Below are positions 10,501 to 19,525 of a stretch of 64,000 nucleotides of DNA, piece by piece. The translations under genes and the position numbers were made by a program. The stretch comes from Paulinella micropora. Lineage: Eukaryota; Cercozoa; Imbricatea; Euglyphida. The stretch lies in contig BJOX01000247.1 of NCBI GenBank assembly GCA_009731375.1, positions 190,168 to 254,167 of the forward strand, in the 5' to 3' direction. The notes beneath the pieces are model-generated. The model saw only the letters and a program-made list of their open reading frames with translations, was not told where the DNA came from and made no database searches. Numbering within the stretch: position 1 is the first letter of the stretch; every line of letters starts with the position of its first letter.

Positions 10501-10545
10501 GACCAATTTGACATTGTCATTTCGTGGCGCATCAACGGATAACAT
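7540..10545 (-). pseudogene. Primase-polymerase/SF3 helicase, left copy (nonsense mutation)
   Basis: The gene encodes a replication protein with an archaeo-eukaryotic primase N-terminus and a D5-like superfamily 3 helicase C-terminus. It is described in full under the right copy. The left copy reads 612 codons from ATG 10545 and meets an in-frame TAA at 8707-8709, where the right copy has a lysine codon in an A-rich run. The same frame then continues to 7540 with the whole helicase intact (Walker A at about 8409-8435). The final codons differ from the right copy through a one-base indel. The primase half alone could still be made from this copy. Confidence 0.85.
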
Positions 10546-10656
10546 TTTGAATGTTATATAATTTCAAATATAAAATTTTCAAAAATAAATTAAATAAATA
10601 TTAATAAAATAATAAATATTTTTTATTAAACTTTTTATATATCCATATAATATAAT

Positions 10657-10971
10657 ATGAGTATAAGGGGACAAAAACCAACCGCACCAAGCATTCAACC
10701 GCCCAGTGAGACTATAAGAAACCCAGACGGCACAACGACCTAATAGTATATTCGCTATTATCCAAAGGCATTAAAAAACGTCAACATCGTCTATAATAAA
10801 TATGTTCAAACCCTCAAACACGCACCACCACAACAAAAGACCACTCACAAAAAAATCAAGGGTAAAATGGTCAAAGAGATAAAGCCCGCGTTGCTAAATT
10901 ATAGCGTTGAAGAATTCAATAAGATTAAGCCTTTATTGGAAAATAAACAAATCCTTCAATTTGTTAATTAG
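10657..10971 (+). pseudogene. Small ORF with double in-frame stop, left copy
   Basis: ATG 10657 opens 28 codons (starting MSIRGQKPTAPS), followed by adjacent TAA and TAG at 10741-10746. The same frame then runs 74 further codons of basic, protein-like sequence to TAG 10969. The right arm (15618-15932) has exactly the same double stop. It shares the intergenic region with the divergent primase gene. It is either a gene broken before the arms separated, or two ORFs, or a read-through arrangement. Confidence 0.5.
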
Positions 10972-11004
10972 ATAAAAAAAGAAATCTTTTTTTTATCGTG
11001 TTGT

Positions 11005-11352
11005 TTATTCCGTTGTTTTCGTCAAAGCATAATATAATTCGTTTTTCGTTGTGCTGTAATATTCCCCGTCATCATCGTCGTTTTTAATTGCCTTCAACAC
11101 ATTACAATAATATTCAAAATGAGTAATTTGGAATATCCTTATTTCAATTAATGATAAATCTTCAATTCTATTTTTAATTTTTCCTTCCAAGTGTCCAACG
11201 TATTTCACATCATTCAACACATACCTCATATTTTTCTTCGTCCATTGCTTGCGGGGTCCCATAAATTCACAAATCAAATTCACCACCACCTCGGGCAAAT
11301 TGGTCTCGCGCATCAAATAGACATACGCCATTTTATATAAGTGGTTTCTCAT
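11005..11352 (-). CDS. F-box-like protein, ~108-115 aa, left copy
   Basis: Near the N-terminus, ETNLPEVVVNLICEFMG fits the LPxx(V/I)...I..FxG pattern of F-box-like motifs. The rest is charged, ending in an acidic patch (DDDDGEYY), with no other domain. The ATG at 11352 lies inside an upstream motif shared with other genes of the element where it cannot be a start, so the ATG at 11331 (MAYVYLM) is the more likely one. The right copy is nearly identical. A role as ubiquitin-ligase adaptor is possible but unproven. Confidence 0.65.
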   Translation of the reverse strand: MRNHLYKMAYVYLMRETNLPEVVVNLICEFMGPRKQWTKKNMRYVLNDVKYVGHLEGKIKNRIEDLSLIEIRIFQITHFEYYCNVLKAIKNDDDDGEYYSTTKNELYYALTKTTE

Positions 11353-11365
11353 ATCCTTTAATATA
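11348..11365 (-). promoter_or_regulatory. TATATTAAAGG-ATATGAG upstream motif, left F-box-like gene
   Basis: This motif sits 16 nt before ATG 11331. Versions recur before four other genes: 12011-12028, 13556-13570 (minus) and 13571-13587, 15225-15241 (plus), always 16-22 nt from the start codon. It is probably a core promoter or transcription-start element. Confidence 0.5.
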
Positions 11366-11429
11366 TAATTCACATATCTTTGAATATAATATATAAGAAA
11401 GAAAAAAATTATTGTTTAATGTTCCTCGT

Positions 11430-11992
11430 TTAATGTTGCTCAATTTCGCTTTCATACAATTTTTTGAAATAATCCGCATATATTTTGTCCGTCGTAATGT
11501 CCGCTTGTTTTGGTATAAAATTTTTGGCATTCGCGTATAATTCGCTTAATGTTTCAATTTTCTTGTTTATGTGTTTGCCTTGGTTTGTTTTGTCAAATAT
11601 CGGCCATAGAGTTTTTAATATTTTTAAATTCGCATATGATAATAAAATAAATCAATCATATCGGCCGTAATTTTATCATCTTTTTTTCCTTCTTGTTGTT
11701 CGTAATATTCATCACAAATAATGAAATTAACATCATATTGATTTGTTTCTTTTACCTACTCTTTAATATGACATTTCAGTGTAGTTTCCCCACGACCGCC
11801 ACAAAATACCGCACCAAAATTTAATTCTTCGTTTATCTTTTTCACACATTTCATAAACTCGTTATTCATACTTTTACATTTCATTTTATCATATAGTTTG
11901 CTCAAAGAGTTTGAAAGTATCGTATATATTATCCTTAGCATTTCGCCCGTGGTATTTTGACCTACGATTAAACTTTTGTAATCGTCCATCAT
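11430..11992 (-). pseudogene. Unrecognised gene, broken by a stop and a frameshift
   Basis: From ATG 11992 (MMDDYKSLIVG) 78 codons run to an in-frame TAG at 11756-11758. The frame stays open for about 44 more codons, and after a shift near 11640-11655 a second frame continues about 65 codons to TAA 11430-11432. Together this suggests one ancestral protein of roughly 190 residues. A glycine-rich FCGGRGETTLK and a later NFIICDEYYEQ resemble nucleotide-binding motifs, but the first lacks the usual GK(T/S), so I do not name a family. The upstream motif at 12011-12028 supports the start. Confidence 0.5.
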
Positions 11993-12010
11993 TTTATATA
12001 ATATGTTAAT

Positions 12011-12028
12011 CTCATATCCTTTAATATA
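12011..12028 (-). promoter_or_regulatory. Upstream motif of the 11992 gene
   Basis: It is the same TATATTAAAGGATATGAG as at the left F-box-like gene, 18 nt before the start codon. Here the ATG inside the motif is followed by a stop after seven further codons, which shows the motif is not the translation start. Confidence 0.5.
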
Positions 12029-12066
12029 TAATTCACATACCTTTAACCATAAGAAAGAAAAAAAAA

Positions 12067-12081
12067 TTAATTCGCGGGGCT
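12067..12081 (-). terminator. AGCCCCGCGAATTAA 3' motif
   Basis: It differs by one base from the motif after both primase copies and overlaps the stop codon of the minus-strand ORF at 12080-12358. Confidence 0.4.
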
Positions 12082-12488
12082 AACTACAAATTAGATTATT
12101 TCTTCTTTTTATGATATCAATTCTTTTGCTTATGTCAATTACATTGTCCATTAGCCACGGATAACCTTTTTTATGATAACCCTCGGCCACATCAATAATG
12201 TTTCCCACTTCTTTAAAATCGTCTATGTTTCCAATTTCTTTAAGTTGGTTTAAAGTAATATATAAGCCATTAATAAGATTTTTATCGTTCATCAACTTCA
12301 ACCCATGAAATGGATTGATTGCTTGAAAATCCATCGGCTTCAAAATCGGGGCTATCAATAATAATGTTGTTGGTTTTTGTTTGGATATACAAATACAAAG
12401 TATCCAAATATGTTAAAAGTCTGTCGTCGTCTTCGTCTTCAATCGTTTTAATTATTTGATTGAATTTTTTTGTTATTTCGGACGACAT
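12080..12488 (-). CDS. Two overlapping small ORFs, perhaps one frameshifted gene
   Basis: The first ORF (12488-12282, 68 aa, starting MSSEITKKFNQIIK) is acidic. The second (12358-12080, 92 aa) overlaps it by 77 nt in another frame. Both are single-copy, helical and unrecognised. The second begins at an internal ATG in the overlap, so either it is translated separately or a single gene of about 130 residues has lost its frame near 12300-12350. The 3' motif overlaps the last stop. Confidence 0.45.
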
Positions 12489-12538
12489 AGACCACCCTAT
12501 ATAGACGGCCCTATATATAGAATGTCATATATATTTTT

Positions 12539-13042
12539 TTATAAATTTTTTATTTGTTTTTGAAGTTTATTCAAGTTGTCATGAATTGCTTTAATTTCTT
12601 CTTTGTTGTTGGTCCTGTAAGTTTGAAGGTTCATAATTTGACATTGTAAATAAGCAATAAATTCTCCTATTTGGTCTGTATTTAATATATAATTATAGTG
12701 TTGTTTGTCCTGCCGTTTTTTTAAGTTATCACATTGTATTTTGAGTTTGTTGAATTCGTCGCTTTCTAATAATAATTCATTTAAATCAAACTCTGTCGTG
12801 TCGTGCCTTACAAGTGGTTTTGGTTCAAAGCCGTCGCCCGCTTGTTGTTGTTGTTCTTTTTTTTGTTGTTCTTTTTTTTGTTGTTCTTTTTTTTGTTGTT
12901 CCCTTTGTTTTCGTTTATGATACCATTTCCGCCGTGATTGGTTGTATTTATCCCGCGGGTAATTCTTCTGATATTCACGGCACTGAATACAAAATTTATA
13001 ATCTAAATAAGGCTTTCTAACCTTACACCTTGAGCAATTCAT
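12539..13042 (-). CDS. CxxC zinc protein with KEQQ tract and coiled coil, 167 aa
   Basis: Two CxxC pairs lie in the first 21 residues (C3/C6 and C18/C21), followed by a Tyr/Arg/Lys-rich segment, a KKEQQ tandem tract (about residues 48-68) and a C-terminal coiled coil (about 100-167). The arrangement of cysteine pairs followed by a basic aromatic segment is shared with the neighbour at 13161-13535, so the two may be paralogues. A nucleic-acid-binding role is inferred from the zinc module and basic region. Confidence 0.65.
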   Translation of the reverse strand: MNCSRCKVRKPYLDYKFCIQCREYQKNYPRDKYNQSRRKWYHKRKQREQQKKEQQKKEQQKKEQQQQAGDGFEPKPLVRHDTTEFDLNELLLESDEFNKLKIQCDNLKKRQDKQHYNYILNTDQIGEFIAYLQCQIMNLQTYRTNNKEEIKAIHDNLNKLQKQIKNL

Positions 13043-13121
13043 TATATAAAAACCAAATCAAAACATTATAAAAACGATAATCATAATTTAGTCTAACAAA
13101 ACCATAATTTAGTCCGCTTGC

Positions 13122-13150
13122 GGACAAATGTCAATAACTCGTTATTGACC
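13122..13150 (-). terminator. Conserved 3' hairpin with compensatory change
   Basis: On the minus strand GTCAATAA pairs with TTATTGAC around a CGAG loop and is followed by ATTTGTCC, 11 nt after the stop of the gene at 13161-13535. Relative to the hairpins after the recombinase, the closing G-C pair has become A-T and the loop differs, so the structure rather than the bare sequence is kept. Confidence 0.6.
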
Positions 13151-13160
13151 AATTTTGATA

Positions 13161-13535
13161 TTATTCCAATGATTGCTTTGATTTGTTTTTTTTATAAGTC
13201 TTCATATATTCGCGGTTGTAATTGCGGTTGTATTCTTTATATCTTTCATAATGGTTAGTTTTAGCCCGCCATTCTTTCATATACTCCCGACAATTAGCAC
13301 ATTTATTAATTTCTTTTTTGTCCTTCATAAATTCATTAATTGGTTTAATAATTCTACAATTATTACAAACCTTCATATTTTCTGGTGGTGGTGTTGTTAA
13401 TAGTCTTTTAACGGAATTACCCTTTATTCTTCTACAATTGGAACACGCACGGACCCGTTGCCCGCGTTTTCCAACAAATTCGTTTTCTGGTTTGCTATGG
13501 TTGCCATAAATACACTTAATTAATTGTGTATCCAT
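13161..13535 (-). CDS. Zinc-binding protein with repeated CxxC modules, 124 aa
   Basis: The protein has a first cysteine module ending CSNC, and a second made of CNNC followed by CANC with IKPINEFMKDKK between. After these comes a Tyr/Lys/Arg-rich tail (NREYMKTYKKNKSK). Such modules occur in small proteins of large DNA viruses and near HNH nucleases, but no HNH catalytic residues are seen. It has the upstream motif at 13556-13570 and the conserved 3' hairpin. DNA or RNA binding is likely. Confidence 0.7.
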   Translation of the reverse strand: MDTQLIKCIYGNHSKPENEFVGKRGQRVRACSNCRRIKGNSVKRLLTTPPPENMKVCNNCRIIKPINEFMKDKKEINKCANCREYMKEWRAKTNHYERYKEYNRNYNREYMKTYKKNKSKQSLE

Positions 13536-13555
13536 TTTTGTTATATATTATAAGA

Positions 13556-13587
13556 CATATCTTTAATATATATTTTAAAGAAATGAG
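13556..13587. promoter_or_regulatory. Divergent pair of upstream motifs
   Basis: The minus-strand copy (13556-13570, TATATTAAAGATATG) serves the gene starting at 13535. The plus-strand copy (13571-13587, TATTTTAAAGAAATGAG) serves the gene starting at 13610. They are back to back, 20 and 22 nt from the two start codons, forming a compact bidirectional promoter. Confidence 0.5.
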
Positions 13588-13609
13588 TTTTTATATAGTA
13601 TAATATAGA

Positions 13610-13963
13610 ATGTGTGATTGTGGAAGTAGTTGTATTTACAACGACCCCGATTTGTATGAAAAAATGTATCGTTCAAACTACGATAAATATATCGTGCGTG
13701 ATGATGGTAAAATACACGACATAAAAGGAGGCTATGAGGTTATTATCCATACAATACCCGCTATGACTACAATACGCGAGGGGACAAAATGCGGTTTATT
13801 ATTAAGGGGTTTGTTATTAGAAATATCATGGAAAATGACGATGAAATATAATTTGGATATAAAAAATATTGTTTCCAAAAACGATGTAATAATGAAAAAA
13901 TTTATAATTAAAACAAAATCATTACACCGCACTTTGATTGAAAATGCTAAAAAAACAGGCTAA
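13610..13963 (+). CDS. Unrecognised 117-aa protein, first of a three-gene array
   Basis: The N-terminus carries a short CDCGSSC cysteine cluster. The rest is mixed helix and strand with no recognised domain. It starts a co-directional array in which the next gene overlaps it by 20 nt if it starts at 13944, or begins just after its stop if it starts at 13965. Confidence 0.6.
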   Translation: MCDCGSSCIYNDPDLYEKMYRSNYDKYIVRDDGKIHDIKGGYEVIIHTIPAMTTIREGTKCGLLLRGLLLEISWKMTMKYNLDIKNIVSKNDVIMKKFIIKTKSLHRTLIENAKKTG

Positions 13964-14393
13964 AATGACAAAGGCAATAATAAAGTATAAAGACGATGAA
14001 AAACATTTGAAAGATAAAATTAAGGAATTACGGCGGGAGAATAAACGGCTAATTTATCTATTATCTATGAAGGATGTTGAAGGCGAAATGATTGAACCCG
14101 CCAAGACCGCCATGATTATTGAAAGCAATACATGCGAGGCCACCGACGACACCGCGAGCGATACAACAGAGATATTAGACGATGATATATTATCAAAATA
14201 TGAACGAGTAAAAGATTTTATGATACGCCAAAATATGCCATTAAATCAATTATTGAAAGACAGACACGACCGATATGAACTAATTGAGAAATACGTAAAA
14301 TTAAAATACAATCGTATTAAGACAGCACACCCCGAAATATTGAAGCCAATCAATAATGTTGATGAATTTGTGGAAATATTATTAAATGCGTAA
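13944..14393 (+). CDS. Coiled-coil acidic protein, ~150 aa
   Basis: The N-terminal ~45 residues form a charged heptad-like helix (KDDEKHLKDKIKELRREN). A threonine/aspartate-rich linker and a helical C-terminal domain follow. No family is recognised. The start may be ATG 13944, overlapping the previous gene, or ATG 13965, two bases after its stop. The end overlaps the next gene by eight bases. Confidence 0.6.
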   Translation: MLKKQAKMTKAIIKYKDDEKHLKDKIKELRRENKRLIYLLSMKDVEGEMIEPAKTAMIIESNTCEATDDTASDTTEILDDDILSKYERVKDFMIRQNMPLNQLLKDRHDRYELIEKYVKLKYNRIKTAHPEILKPINNVDEFVEILLNA

Positions 14394-14985
14394 TATACGG
14401 ATGAAAGTTATATACGCGGGAGAAATAGCAAAAATTCTTTTTTTGAACGAACACGAAAAAAGATATATCTATGAATTTGCTAAAAGGGAATTTCCACATT
14501 TGGAAACAACAAAAATAAAAATGAAAAAAAGAAAAATACCACATATGCCGAAAGTCCATAAAATAGAAAATGAAATGTATGTTAAATTAAAGGACCATGG
14601 CGACCATTTGAGCAACGGGTTAAAAAATGAGGCAATCGTTATTAATTACTTGAGCGGAATATATAATATATCAAGTTTTCAAAAGTCTTATAGAAAACCG
14701 ATGAATGAAAAATATTGTATATATGGAATAATTGACGGGGTCATTGATTTTGATGTATTCAAATCAATTTTAGAAGTAAAAATAAGGAGCAATAAAAAAT
14801 ATGGTATTAAGATATGGGAACATATCCAATTACAAATTTATATGTATTTATCCAAATTATCAACATGTATTTTTTGCGAGGTAGTAGATGGGGATATTGA
14901 TTTATATTTTGTTGAATACGATAAGGTGTTGGTGTTATGGATATTAAAAGGGGTTGATGACACTTTCAACGAACTGGGTGAATAA
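14386..14985 (+). CDS. PD-(D/E)XK nuclease, 199 aa
   Basis: The protein has the core of the PD-(D/E)XK superfamily: a helix with glutamate 82 (GLKNEAIVINYL), aspartate 117 in GIIDGVID, ExK at 130-132 in ILEVKIR, and glutamine 148 in HIQLQIYMYL. This order, with the QxxxY helix, is that of RecB/Cas4/YqaJ-type exonucleases used in viral recombination and end processing. It should cut DNA with metal ions bound by D117 and E130. It is single-copy and apparently intact, the best-preserved enzyme of the element. The ATG at 14386 overlaps the previous stop; ATG 14401 is an alternative. Confidence 0.75.
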   Translation: MRNIRMKVIYAGEIAKILFLNEHEKRYIYEFAKREFPHLETTKIKMKKRKIPHMPKVHKIENEMYVKLKDHGDHLSNGLKNEAIVINYLSGIYNISSFQKSYRKPMNEKYCIYGIIDGVIDFDVFKSILEVKIRSNKKYGIKIWEHIQLQIYMYLSKLSTCIFCEVVDGDIDLYFVEYDKVLVLWILKGVDDTFNELGE

Positions 14986-15160
14986 TAGTATAAGGGTTTA
15001 TGTTATCCAATATTTCCGTTTTGGTATTAGATGAAATATTATTTGGATTATTCCTTAATAGATGTGTTATTAAACATTTAAGTCTACAAAATTTATGATT
15101 TTCAACGACGATATTGACATTAGGACAACAACAACAATAGACACACGATTTTGATGGCAT
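14966..15160 (-). CDS. Small cysteine-rich protein, 64 aa
   Basis: The protein starts MPSKSCVYCCCCPN and has a second group, HKFCRLKCLITHLL, similar to the FCS-type finger of the 73/76-aa protein in the arms. It converges on the nuclease gene and overlaps its last 20 bases. A zinc-binding adaptor role is likely; the function is unknown. Confidence 0.55.
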   Translation of the reverse strand: MPSKSCVYCCCCPNVNIVVENHKFCRLKCLITHLLRNNPNNISSNTKTEILDNINPYTIIHPVR

Positions 15161-15224
15161 AAAGATATATAAAACAATATTTTTTTTTCTTTCTTATATA
15201 TTATATTCAAAGATATGTGAATTA

Positions 15225-15241
15225 TATATTAAAGAAATGAG
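15225..15241 (+). promoter_or_regulatory. Upstream motif, right F-box-like gene
   Basis: TATATTAAAGAAATGAG lies 16 nt before ATG 15258. It differs from the left-arm version only at the AA/GGAT position, so it is part of the inverted arm. Confidence 0.5.
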
Positions 15242-15584
15242 CAACCACTTATATAAAATGGCGTATGTCTATTTGATGCGCGAGACCAATTTGCCCGAGG
15301 TGGTGGTGAATTTGATTTGTGAATTTATGGGACCCCGCAAGCAATGGACGAAGAAAAATATGAGGTATGTGTTGAATGATGTGAAATACGTTGGACACTT
15401 GGAAGGAAAAATTAAAAATAGAATTGAAGATTTATCATTAATTGAAATAAGGATATTCCAAATTACTCATTTTGAATATTATTGTAATGTGTTGAAGGCA
15501 ATTAAAAACGACGATGATGACGGGGAATATTATAGCACAACAAAAAACGAATTATATTATGCTTTGACGAAAACAACGGAATAA
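15237..15584 (+). CDS. F-box-like protein, ~108-115 aa, right copy
   Basis: The protein is identical to the left copy except at the extreme N-terminus upstream of MAYVYLM (MSNHLYK instead of MRNHLYK). The preferred start is ATG 15258, because ATG 15237 lies inside the shared upstream motif. It is divergent from the small cysteine-rich gene at 14966-15160, and the two share a 76-nt intergenic region. Confidence 0.65.
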   Translation: MSNHLYKMAYVYLMRETNLPEVVVNLICEFMGPRKQWTKKNMRYVLNDVKYVGHLEGKIKNRIEDLSLIEIRIFQITHFEYYCNVLKAIKNDDDDGEYYSTTKNELYYALTKTTE

Positions 15585-15617
15585 ACAACACGATAAAAAA
15601 ATAGATTTCTTTTTTAT

Positions 15618-15932
15618 CTAATTAACAAATTGAAGAATTTGTTTATTTTCCAATAAAGGCTTAATCTTATTGAATTCTTCAACGCTATAATTTAGCAACG
15701 CGGGCTTTATCTCTTTGACCATTTTACCCTTGATTTTTTTGTGAGCGGTCTTTTGTTGTGGTGGTGCGTGTTTGAGGGTTTGAACATATTTATTATAGAC
15801 GATGTTGCCGTTTTTTAATGCCTTTGGATAATAGCGAATATACTATTAGGTCGTTGTGCCGTCTGGGTTTCTTATAGTCTCACTGGGCGGTTGAATGCTT
15901 GGTGCGGTTGGTTTTCGTCCCCTTATACTCAT
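15618..15932 (-). pseudogene. Small ORF with double in-frame stop, right copy
   Basis: It mirrors 10657-10971 with the same length, the same TAA-TAG pair after 28 codons and the same downstream frame. The retained downstream frame in both arms is notable for a pseudogene. Confidence 0.5.
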
Positions 15933-16043
15933 ATTATATTATATGGATATATAAAAAGTTTAATAAAAAATATTTATTATTTTATTAATATTTATTTAAT
16001 TTATTTTTGAAAATTTTATATTTGAAATTATATAACATTCAAA

Positions 16044-19040
16044 ATGTTATCCGTTGATGCGCCACGAAATGACAATGTCAAATTGGTCCTTCCAGACCTT
16101 ACAAAGATATGGGAATTATCTATTAAAGAAATGCCGAACAACAATATATTAAGAGTTGAAGATATGAGCGAGACCACAACAATGACCACGACCACGAACG
16201 CGGGAACCACTACAGGAACCAAGGCGCCCGCCGTCTATGAATTCAAAGCAACGAACGACGAAAAAGGAAACCCGTGGGACCATGGCCCGCGACATTGTGA
16301 AAAAGTGAGGGAATACGCGGAACTTTATGACACTCTCAATTATTCCATTGTGCGAGAGAAAATCGTAATGACCAAGGGAAAACCGACGGGGATACCAGTG
16401 GGAAAAATTGGCCGTAAATATGACGCGGACTTTAATAAGCCGTGGAAATTTAAGCAAGGCGAAAACATTGGAATGCGAACTGGTATATTTTCAAATGTCT
16501 CCGTGTTAGACATTGATAATAAACCCGTCAAAGACCTTAAATTTACTTCTGTTGAAATTTTCAAAGCGATGTTATGCTTCTTTGGCAAAACGGATGAAGA
16601 AACAAAAACATTCATTAAAATGGCCCCGCGTGCGATAACTGGCGGGGGTGGTTATCATGTCTTTCTTCCGTATTTGTCCAATGTCAAAAATATGATACAA
16701 TTTCCAACGATGCGATTAAAAGGAGATGATAATGACGAATACCGAGAATTCAAATTGGACTGGGATTTGAAAAACGATTGGGGAAAAATAACATTACCGC
16801 CTTCAATTCATAAGTCTGGCAAAATGTATGAGTGGAAAATGCGACCCGACAAATATCCGCCGATTAATCCCCCGCAATGGCTAATACGGATGATATACGG
16901 GGCGACGTGTGTCATGGTGTGCGGGATTGAAGAAGCGTCTTTTGAAGTGTTGGACATTCCACCGACCGACAACAACAAAATCACCGATGGCGACTGCTTT
17001 GATTTTTCAAGTATCATATTGAAAGATTTGCCCGCGTCCGCTGACGAATTGAAGGAGTTTGTGAAATGGATACCCGCTATTATGGCTGATAATTATACCG
17101 ATTGGCAAAAAGTGCTCTGGGCAATCCGTTGGACCGCGGAGGCTTGCGAGGCTTTGAAACACGAAACAATCAATAAGGATGTTGGTTTATCGTTGGCCAT
17201 TGAATTTTCAAAACAAAGCGATAAATTTACGGGTGATGACGACATTATTGAAATGTGGAATGCTGGAACAAAGGGATTATTAAAATACGGCTCATTGTTA
17301 TACTGGGCTAAAGAAAACGGATATGAACATAAGAGGCAATCATATGTAGCCGTTGATTATCTTGAAAAACTAATTAAGAAAGCCAAAGAAGCCGAACCCG
17401 TGGCCGAACCTGTAGCCGTGGCCGTTGAACCTGTAGCCGTAGCCAAACCCGAACCCGAACCCGAACCCGTAGCAACTGACAATGGCAATTATGACCGCGA
17501 AAAATCAAAAGCCTTTATGGATGGTAATGACGATGATTATGCGGAATTTATCTACGCGAAATATAAAAATAGGTTTATCTGCTTCAATAATGCGGTGTAT
17601 GAGTTTCCACCGAATGCGCACTTATGGGACGCGGGAGACGATGATATATTTCATAACTTTCTGGGGTCAATCGTATTTAATGAAATGATGATATTTACCG
17701 ATGCTCTCATTAGCGTTGCGATTAAAGAAAAACAACAAGAGACCGACGAGGGAAAAATAAAGCAACGCGATGAAAACATTAAAATGTATAAGAAAAGGCA
17801 AAAGCAAATGATAATTAAATTAAGGAACCATAGCCCGCGTGGCGGTATTGTGAAATGCTTAAAAGCGAAATATGCGGTAAAAAAAAAACCATTTGATATT
17901 ACTTCAAATTTGGTGGGATTTAATAATGGTGTGTATGACCTTGTAAAAGGTGAATTCCGCAATGGTAAGCCCGATGATTATGTTTGTATGAGTGTGGGTT
18001 ATAATTACAAACCGCCGAACGATGAAGCAATTACCAATCTGCGAGATTTTCTGAAAAAAGTTATGCCTTATGACGATGTGCGCGAATATCTACTTCAAGC
18101 GATGGCGACGGGGCTATATGGGCAACAACTCCAATATTTCTTTATTCTGACGGGGTCTGGCGGTAATGGTAAGGATACTTTAATGACGAAATTATATCGT
18201 GGGATGTTGGGCGAATATTACATTAATGCTCATATCAACATTATAACAAAAGAAGCAAAAGAAAGCGATTTGAACCAAGGCTTGGCGAATTTACACAACA
18301 AACGGGCGTGTGTATTTGTTGAACCGAGTGCGAAGAAAAATCTGATAGGGTCTTCAATTAAAACTCTGACGGGGACTGACACTATTGTGGCCCGCGGATT
18401 GTATGAAAAAAACACGGAAAAAAGGAATGTGGGCACATTGTTTATGTTAGCGAATGACATTCCATTAATTGACCATCTAGACGGCGGATGTGTCCGAAGG
18501 TTGCGTGTAATTCCATTTCCGACATTGTTTAAATCAAAAGCAGAAATGACTAAATTGACGGATTTGACCAATATATACGAGGCTAATCCATATTATGAAA
18601 CTATTGAATTGATTAACGATTATAAATGATCATTGTTTCATATTTTGACGAAATCGTTTAATAACTTTGTTGAACAAGGCTATAACTTAATTGAGACCCC
18701 CGAAATAGTGTTAAAGGCTTCTTCATACTACTTAAGAAACTGCGACGACTTTATGATGTGGTTTCATGAGTTGTATGAAAAAGCGGGAGACAAAGAATTC
18801 ATACAAATTCAAGACGTGTGCGCGGAATTTAAATTGGGCGACTTATACGATAATATGTCTAAACGAGACAGACGAATTCATAATAATAAATTTGTTGCGG
18901 ACAAAATCAAAAATCACCCCGATTTAAGGGGCTATTGTAAGGAAAAATACCAACCGCTTATTGACGGCCGACAACGATTATTTAGGAATGTTATTATGGG
19001 GTATAAAAAGAAACCATGCAACCAAAACAACGATTTATAA
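16044..19040 (+). pseudogene. Primase-polymerase/SF3 helicase, right copy (nonsense mutation)
   Basis: The protein would prime and unwind DNA for replication of the element. Residues ~75-290 are a primase-polymerase of the archaeo-eukaryotic type, with LDIDN (155-159) as the metal-binding strand and TGGGGYH (199-205). Residues ~350-425 match a PriCT-like domain (TDWQKVLWAIRW...SKQSDKF). A Pro/Glu/Ala-Val linker spans 447-480. The D5-like SF3 helicase follows, with Walker A GSGGNGKDT (704-712), Walker B ACVFVEPS (755-762), motif C GTLFMLANDIP (797-807) and an arginine-rich RRLRVIPFP (818-826). TGA at 18627-18629 replaces a leucine codon of the left copy, and 136 more codons follow in frame. 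The motifs all lie before the stop; the lost part is the C-terminal domain. Such enzymes occur in virophages, Polinton-like viruses and large DNA viruses. Confidence 0.9.
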
Positions 19041-19053
19041 AATAAGTTAATAC

Positions 19054-19068
19054 AGCCCCGCGAGTTAA
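19054..19068 (+). terminator. AGCCCCGCGAGTTAA 3' motif, right primase
   Basis: It is the same motif as at 7522-7536, shortly after the primase stop codon. Confidence 0.4.
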
Positions 19069-19147
19069 GGGTATATGATTTTTTATAGATACATATTTTT
19101 TATGATTAATACGAAGGCTTATTTTATGTTAATAAGGCTTAAAGTGG

Positions 19148-19280
19148 CGGGCAGGATTTGAACTTATAAGGTCAATTTTTGCCCGATTTTTTTTTAAATT
19201 TCCAATTGAAATCCATTTTTTATATGGATTTTATAATTTTTTTTGGGCAGGATTTGACTTATTAAGGTCATTTTTTGCCC
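19148..19280. promoter_or_regulatory. Tandem double-hairpin modules, right
   Basis: These mirror 7311-7442, with modules at 19148-19185 and 19245-19280 and the small AAATCCAT hairpin between. Two modules in each arm give four copies of the nested-stem design. Confidence 0.5.
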
Positions 19281-19525
19281 GCCCTTTTTTGGCTTCTTTT
19301 TTATGTTTTGTTGCTTCCTTTTTGTTTGGTGGTTTGTCATTCATATATCTTTTTTTCTTATTCCTTCAATCCGTTGGGGGGTTATAACTTATTTTTTTTT
19401 ATCATTCCTTCTTGTTTCACATGGATATTATATATTTTTTCTCTCTCTTTCAAAAAAAGAAAAAAGAATACAATTAACCGAAGGATAATAACATATACAC
19501 CACCGCGTCCCGACTGCCCCGATAA

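Larger units (their letters stand above)
3161..11412 (+). repeat. Left inverted arm of the 20-kb element
   Basis: The arm is the reverse complement of 15170-23230 with few substitutions and small indels. Homology ends just beyond the A-rich tract upstream of the gene at 11005-11352. From outside inward it carries the palindrome, a minisatellite, the recombinase, a coiled-coil gene, a C2H2 gene, two small genes, the hairpin modules, the primase-helicase, a small ORF and an F-box-like gene. It is longer than the right arm mainly because of a scaffold-gap duplication near 6596-6605 and minisatellite length. Confidence 0.92.

Noticed and set aside
8707-18629. Stop-codon reassignment explaining in-frame TAA and TGA in the replicase
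   Set aside because: Each stop is a sense codon in the other arm, and the element's other genes end normally at TAA, TAG and TGA.
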